Source of the DNA: Pirellulales bacterium
GTDB lineage: Bacteria; Planctomycetota; Planctomycetia; Pirellulales; Thermoguttaceae
Assembly: GCA_016935315.1 (NCBI GenBank)
Contig: JAFGRD010000093.1
Span: 32,343-96,342 of the forward strand
Direction: 5' to 3'
DNA: 64,000 nucleotides
Shown piece after piece: positions 62,135-64,000 of the stretch; the first letter of the stretch is position 1, and each line of letters begins with the position of its first letter. The notes under the pieces are model-generated. The model ran no database searches and had not been told where the DNA came from. It was given only the letters and a program-made list of their open reading frames with translations. A program made the translations under genes and the position numbers.

Positions 62135-62659
62135 TCACGGGCTGGACGGCTTCTTGTTGTTGTGTATGGCAACCGGGATCGCAATGGCCGCAGCGACCAC
62201 GCCCGCAATGAGCAGGGGGTGAGTCAGGAAGTTGCACAGCGGGCTTCCCTGGCCACACTGTCCGCGGACCGTCTCGCCGCCGACCACGATCAGGGCGTTC
62301 GATCGGGCAGCCGGGGGCGCCACGCTCTGGGGCCAGGCCCGGTATGCCTGTTGCTGGCCAGCCGCGACGAGCTGGTAGACGCCGCGGTCGAGTCCGCGGA
62401 AGGCGAACCGGCCGTGCTGGTCCGTGGCGGCACGCGCTAGGACCTGATCGCCGTGGCAGAGCGATACCTCCGCATTGGCAACCACCGCGTGCTGGGTTGT
62501 GACGACCTGTCCGAGCAGGCTCCCGTTTTCGCCTAGCCGCAGATCGGTGGCACCGGGGGCCCTTTCACTCGAGGGGTTGGCCGCCATTGCCATCTGGGGC
62601 ATGCAGAGTCCCAGCATAGCCAGGCATACGACCGCTCGTCGAAAGACTGTTCTGTTCAT
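62135..62659 (-). CDS. Secreted carboxypeptidase-regulatory-like protein, paralogue 4
   Basis: 174 residues from the ATG at 62659; the frame is open further upstream without support. Signal peptide VFRRAVVCLAMLGLCMPQMA. Domain: NGSLLGQVVTTQHAVVANAE and DQHGRFAFRGLDRGVYQLVA. Conserved block YRAWPQSVAPPAARSNALIV then GGETVRGQ. C-terminal helix LLIAGVVAAAIAIPVAIHNN ending KKPSSP. The four paralogues share the order signal, one beta-sandwich, a W-x(5)-APP block, VRGQ and a hydrophobic tail. No function is known. Confidence 0.8.
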   Translation of the reverse strand: MNRTVFRRAVVCLAMLGLCMPQMAMAANPSSERAPGATDLRLGENGSLLGQVVTTQHAVVANAEVSLCHGDQVLARAATDQHGRFAFRGLDRGVYQLVAAGQQQAYRAWPQSVAPPAARSNALIVVGGETVRGQCGQGSPLCNFLTHPLLIAGVVAAAIAIPVAIHNNKKPSSP

Positions 62660-62880
62660 GTTTTTTCGCCGTCCATTTGGAGAAGAGGGAGTGGGAAAAG
62701 AGTTCTCGACCTGACCAGCCCCCAGAATTGGCTGCAACACGTAGCAGCAGCGACCGCTCGCAAAGCGAGTGGCCCTGTTCTGGCCTGGAATCGGCTGCGG
62801 GGAGGGTGGAACTGTAGCGATTGTTGCGAGAATTCCGATTTCGCCGGCTTTTCCGGCCGATCGGCGGCCACGAAGGGTCC

Positions 62881-64000
62881 TCAGCGCTCGCTCTCGGCGA
62901 CGCCGCGGTTGTAGGCCCGCATCCAGTCGGACCAACCGGGTGGGGCGGCGAAGTCGGCCGCTTCGCGAGTCTGCTGCAGGCGATCGGAGCCGCTATTGCT
63001 GCTGCGCAGCGCGGTTCCGCGGGGACGGAGCCCCAGGCTCCGCAACGCCTCGTCGAGCTGCTGCTTCGCCGCCTCGCCTTGCGGGGTTTGCCCGGCCGCC
63101 GCTTGCCGCATTTGCTCCCACTGCTTCACGAACCGGGCCATGTCCTCCCGGCTCCAGCCCAGCCGGTCGAGCAACGCCTGGTCGGGTTGCTCCTTGGCCA
63201 ACTGGTCCCTAAGGTGCTCCAAGGCCAGGTCGGTTTGCTGCCGGGCGTACTCGAGGTTGGGGTCGTCGCCGCCGGGTTCCGGCGCGTCGGCCGGGGAAGT
63301 GATGTCCGGGCGCTGGCCTGGCTGGCCGCCCGAGGTCGGATTGCCCGCCCCGTCGGCGCCGGGGCCCTTCGACGTGCGATCGCCGGGCTGTCCGCCGGGT
63401 TCGGGCGGTTGTTGGCCGGGGCTGCCGGCGGAGGGATCGTGCTGCTGGCTGGGCCTCTGGCCGGGGCCCTGGCCGCCGGGCTGCTGACGGCTGCCTGTTC
63501 CGGCGCCGTCCTGCTGCCTGGCCGAGCTTCCGGTTTGCCGGTCGCTTTGGACTTGGTTCCCGCCGCGACTGCCGGTTTCGCCGTCGCCGTGCTGTTGGCC
63601 CTTTGAGCCGCCTTCGTCGGCCTCGGATTGGCTTCCGGCCGCCCCTTGGCCGGGTCTGGGCGATCGTTGCCCACCGCCCTCTTCACCGTCGCCGCTGCGG
63701 TCACCCGACGTGTCGCTCTGGGCATCGGACTCGTGAGGGCTGATGCTCGGCGACTTGGCCGGGTCTGGCTGCTGTTGGCCGGGACTCTGGCCAGGGCTTC
63801 CGGACTGCTGGTCGCGCGGGCGATTGGCCTCCTGAGGCTCGGGAGATCCGGATTGCGGGCCCGACGGTTTTTGGGCACCGGGCGATTGTTGCTCGGTGCC
63901 TTGCTGCGGGGTTCCCTGCTGCTGGTTGGCCTGTTGCTGATCGCCCTGCTGCTGGTTGGCTTGTTGCTGATCGCCCTGCTGCTGGTTGGCCTGCTGCTGA
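62881..64000 (-). CDS. C-terminal part of a Gln/Pro/Ser/Gly-rich protein (cut by window end)
   Basis: The frame is open from the window edge to the stop at 62881-62883, about 373 residues. It is made of low-complexity sequence: an N-terminal Q/N/G/D repeat (QQQANQQQGD units), then S/P/G/Q/D-rich sequence (PDPAKSPSISPHESDAQSD, RSGDGEEGGGQRS), ending in a folded-looking part of about 115 residues (PDQALLDRLGWSREDMARFV, GWSDWMRAYNRGVAESE). Long Q-rich proteins with such an end occur in planctomycete operons with MoxR/BatA-like genes, but that context is outside the window. Start, membrane segments and function cannot be seen. Confidence 0.7.
   Translation of the reverse strand, partial: QQQANQQQGDQQQANQQQGDQQQANQQQGTPQQGTEQQSPGAQKPSGPQSGSPEPQEANRPRDQQSGSPGQSPGQQQPDPAKSPSISPHESDAQSDTSGDRSGDGEEGGGQRSPRPGQGAAGSQSEADEGGSKGQQHGDGETGSRGGNQVQSDRQTGSSARQQDGAGTGSRQQPGGQGPGQRPSQQHDPSAGSPGQQPPEPGGQPGDRTSKGPGADGAGNPTSGGQPGQRPDITSPADAPEPGGDDPNLEYARQQTDLALEHLRDQLAKEQPDQALLDRLGWSREDMARFVKQWEQMRQAAAGQTPQGEAAKQQLDEALRSLGLRPRGTALRSSNSGSDRLQQTREAADFAAPPGWSDWMRAYNRGVAESER
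63916..64000 (-). repeat. 30-bp tandem repeat encoding QQQANQQQGD
   Basis: About three copies at the window edge, each encoding ten residues (Q-Q-Q-A-N-Q-Q-Q-G-D), almost identical at DNA level. It probably continues past the window. Confidence 0.8.

Overview
This 64 kb window is GC-rich and gene-dense. It most likely comes from a planctomycete, probably Pirellulales or a relative. Four things point there: a huge secreted protein with an LExLEGRLLLS-type N-terminal motif and paired dockerin-like EF-hand repeats; a secreted c-heme protein related to the alpha subunit of hydrazine synthase; a sigma-like protein opening with an FPSTRWSLV motif; and small secreted one-domain proteins of a type common in this phylum. 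The lineage is inferred from these traits, since no rRNA gene is present.

Layout. 0-2.3 kb: the 3' end of an XPB-like helicase and its Bax1-like (DUF790) nuclease partner. 2.8-7.6 kb: two GT2 glycosyltransferases and an rfbB-rfbA-rfbC-like dTDP-sugar cluster. 7.8-17.3 kb: housekeeping and conserved genes (a very enlarged Tex, a sigma-like protein, a LOG protein, a FliN-like protein, TrpG/PabA). 17.3-25.2 kb: lnt, a coiled-coil envelope protein, then mreB-mreC-mreD-PBP2. 25.4-28.3 kb: a patch of minus-strand hypothetical genes, including a DUF4145 protein. 28.8-31.5 kb: gyrA. 31.9-34.4 kb: a two-gene module encoding a GNAT-PIN-GNAT-like-ASCH-like fusion and a separate ASCH protein, behind a promoter whose -10 box lies in a perfect inverted repeat. 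34.5-39.3 kb: a 1604-residue secreted metzincin-like repeat protein. 40-48.2 kb: two large secreted beta-propeller proteins with sugar-binding-type ends. 48.5-51 kb: the hydrazine-synthase-alpha-like protein. 51.1-59.5 kb: an exopolysaccharide locus (CapD/FlaA1-like, O-antigen-ligase-TPR fusion, Wzc-like, Wza-like). 59.8-62.7 kb: four paralogous secreted proteins sharing a C-terminal tail. 62.9-64 kb: the C-terminus of a Gln-rich protein that runs off the window.

Working together, the genes mainly build the cell envelope: nucleotide-sugar supply, glycosyl transfer, polysaccharide polymerisation and export, lipoprotein acylation, elongasome peptidoglycan synthesis, and large surface or secreted proteins. 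The three most unusual signals are: (i) a 99-bp palindromic element with terminal inverted repeats, present in two full copies and one truncated copy that touch stop codons of rfb and mre genes and in one case supply the mreC start codon; (ii) the GNAT/PIN/ASCH two-gene module with its operator-like repeat; and (iii) the quartet of small secreted proteins with a shared hydrophobic tail ending in PxSP. All family calls were made by reading motifs; no database search was possible.
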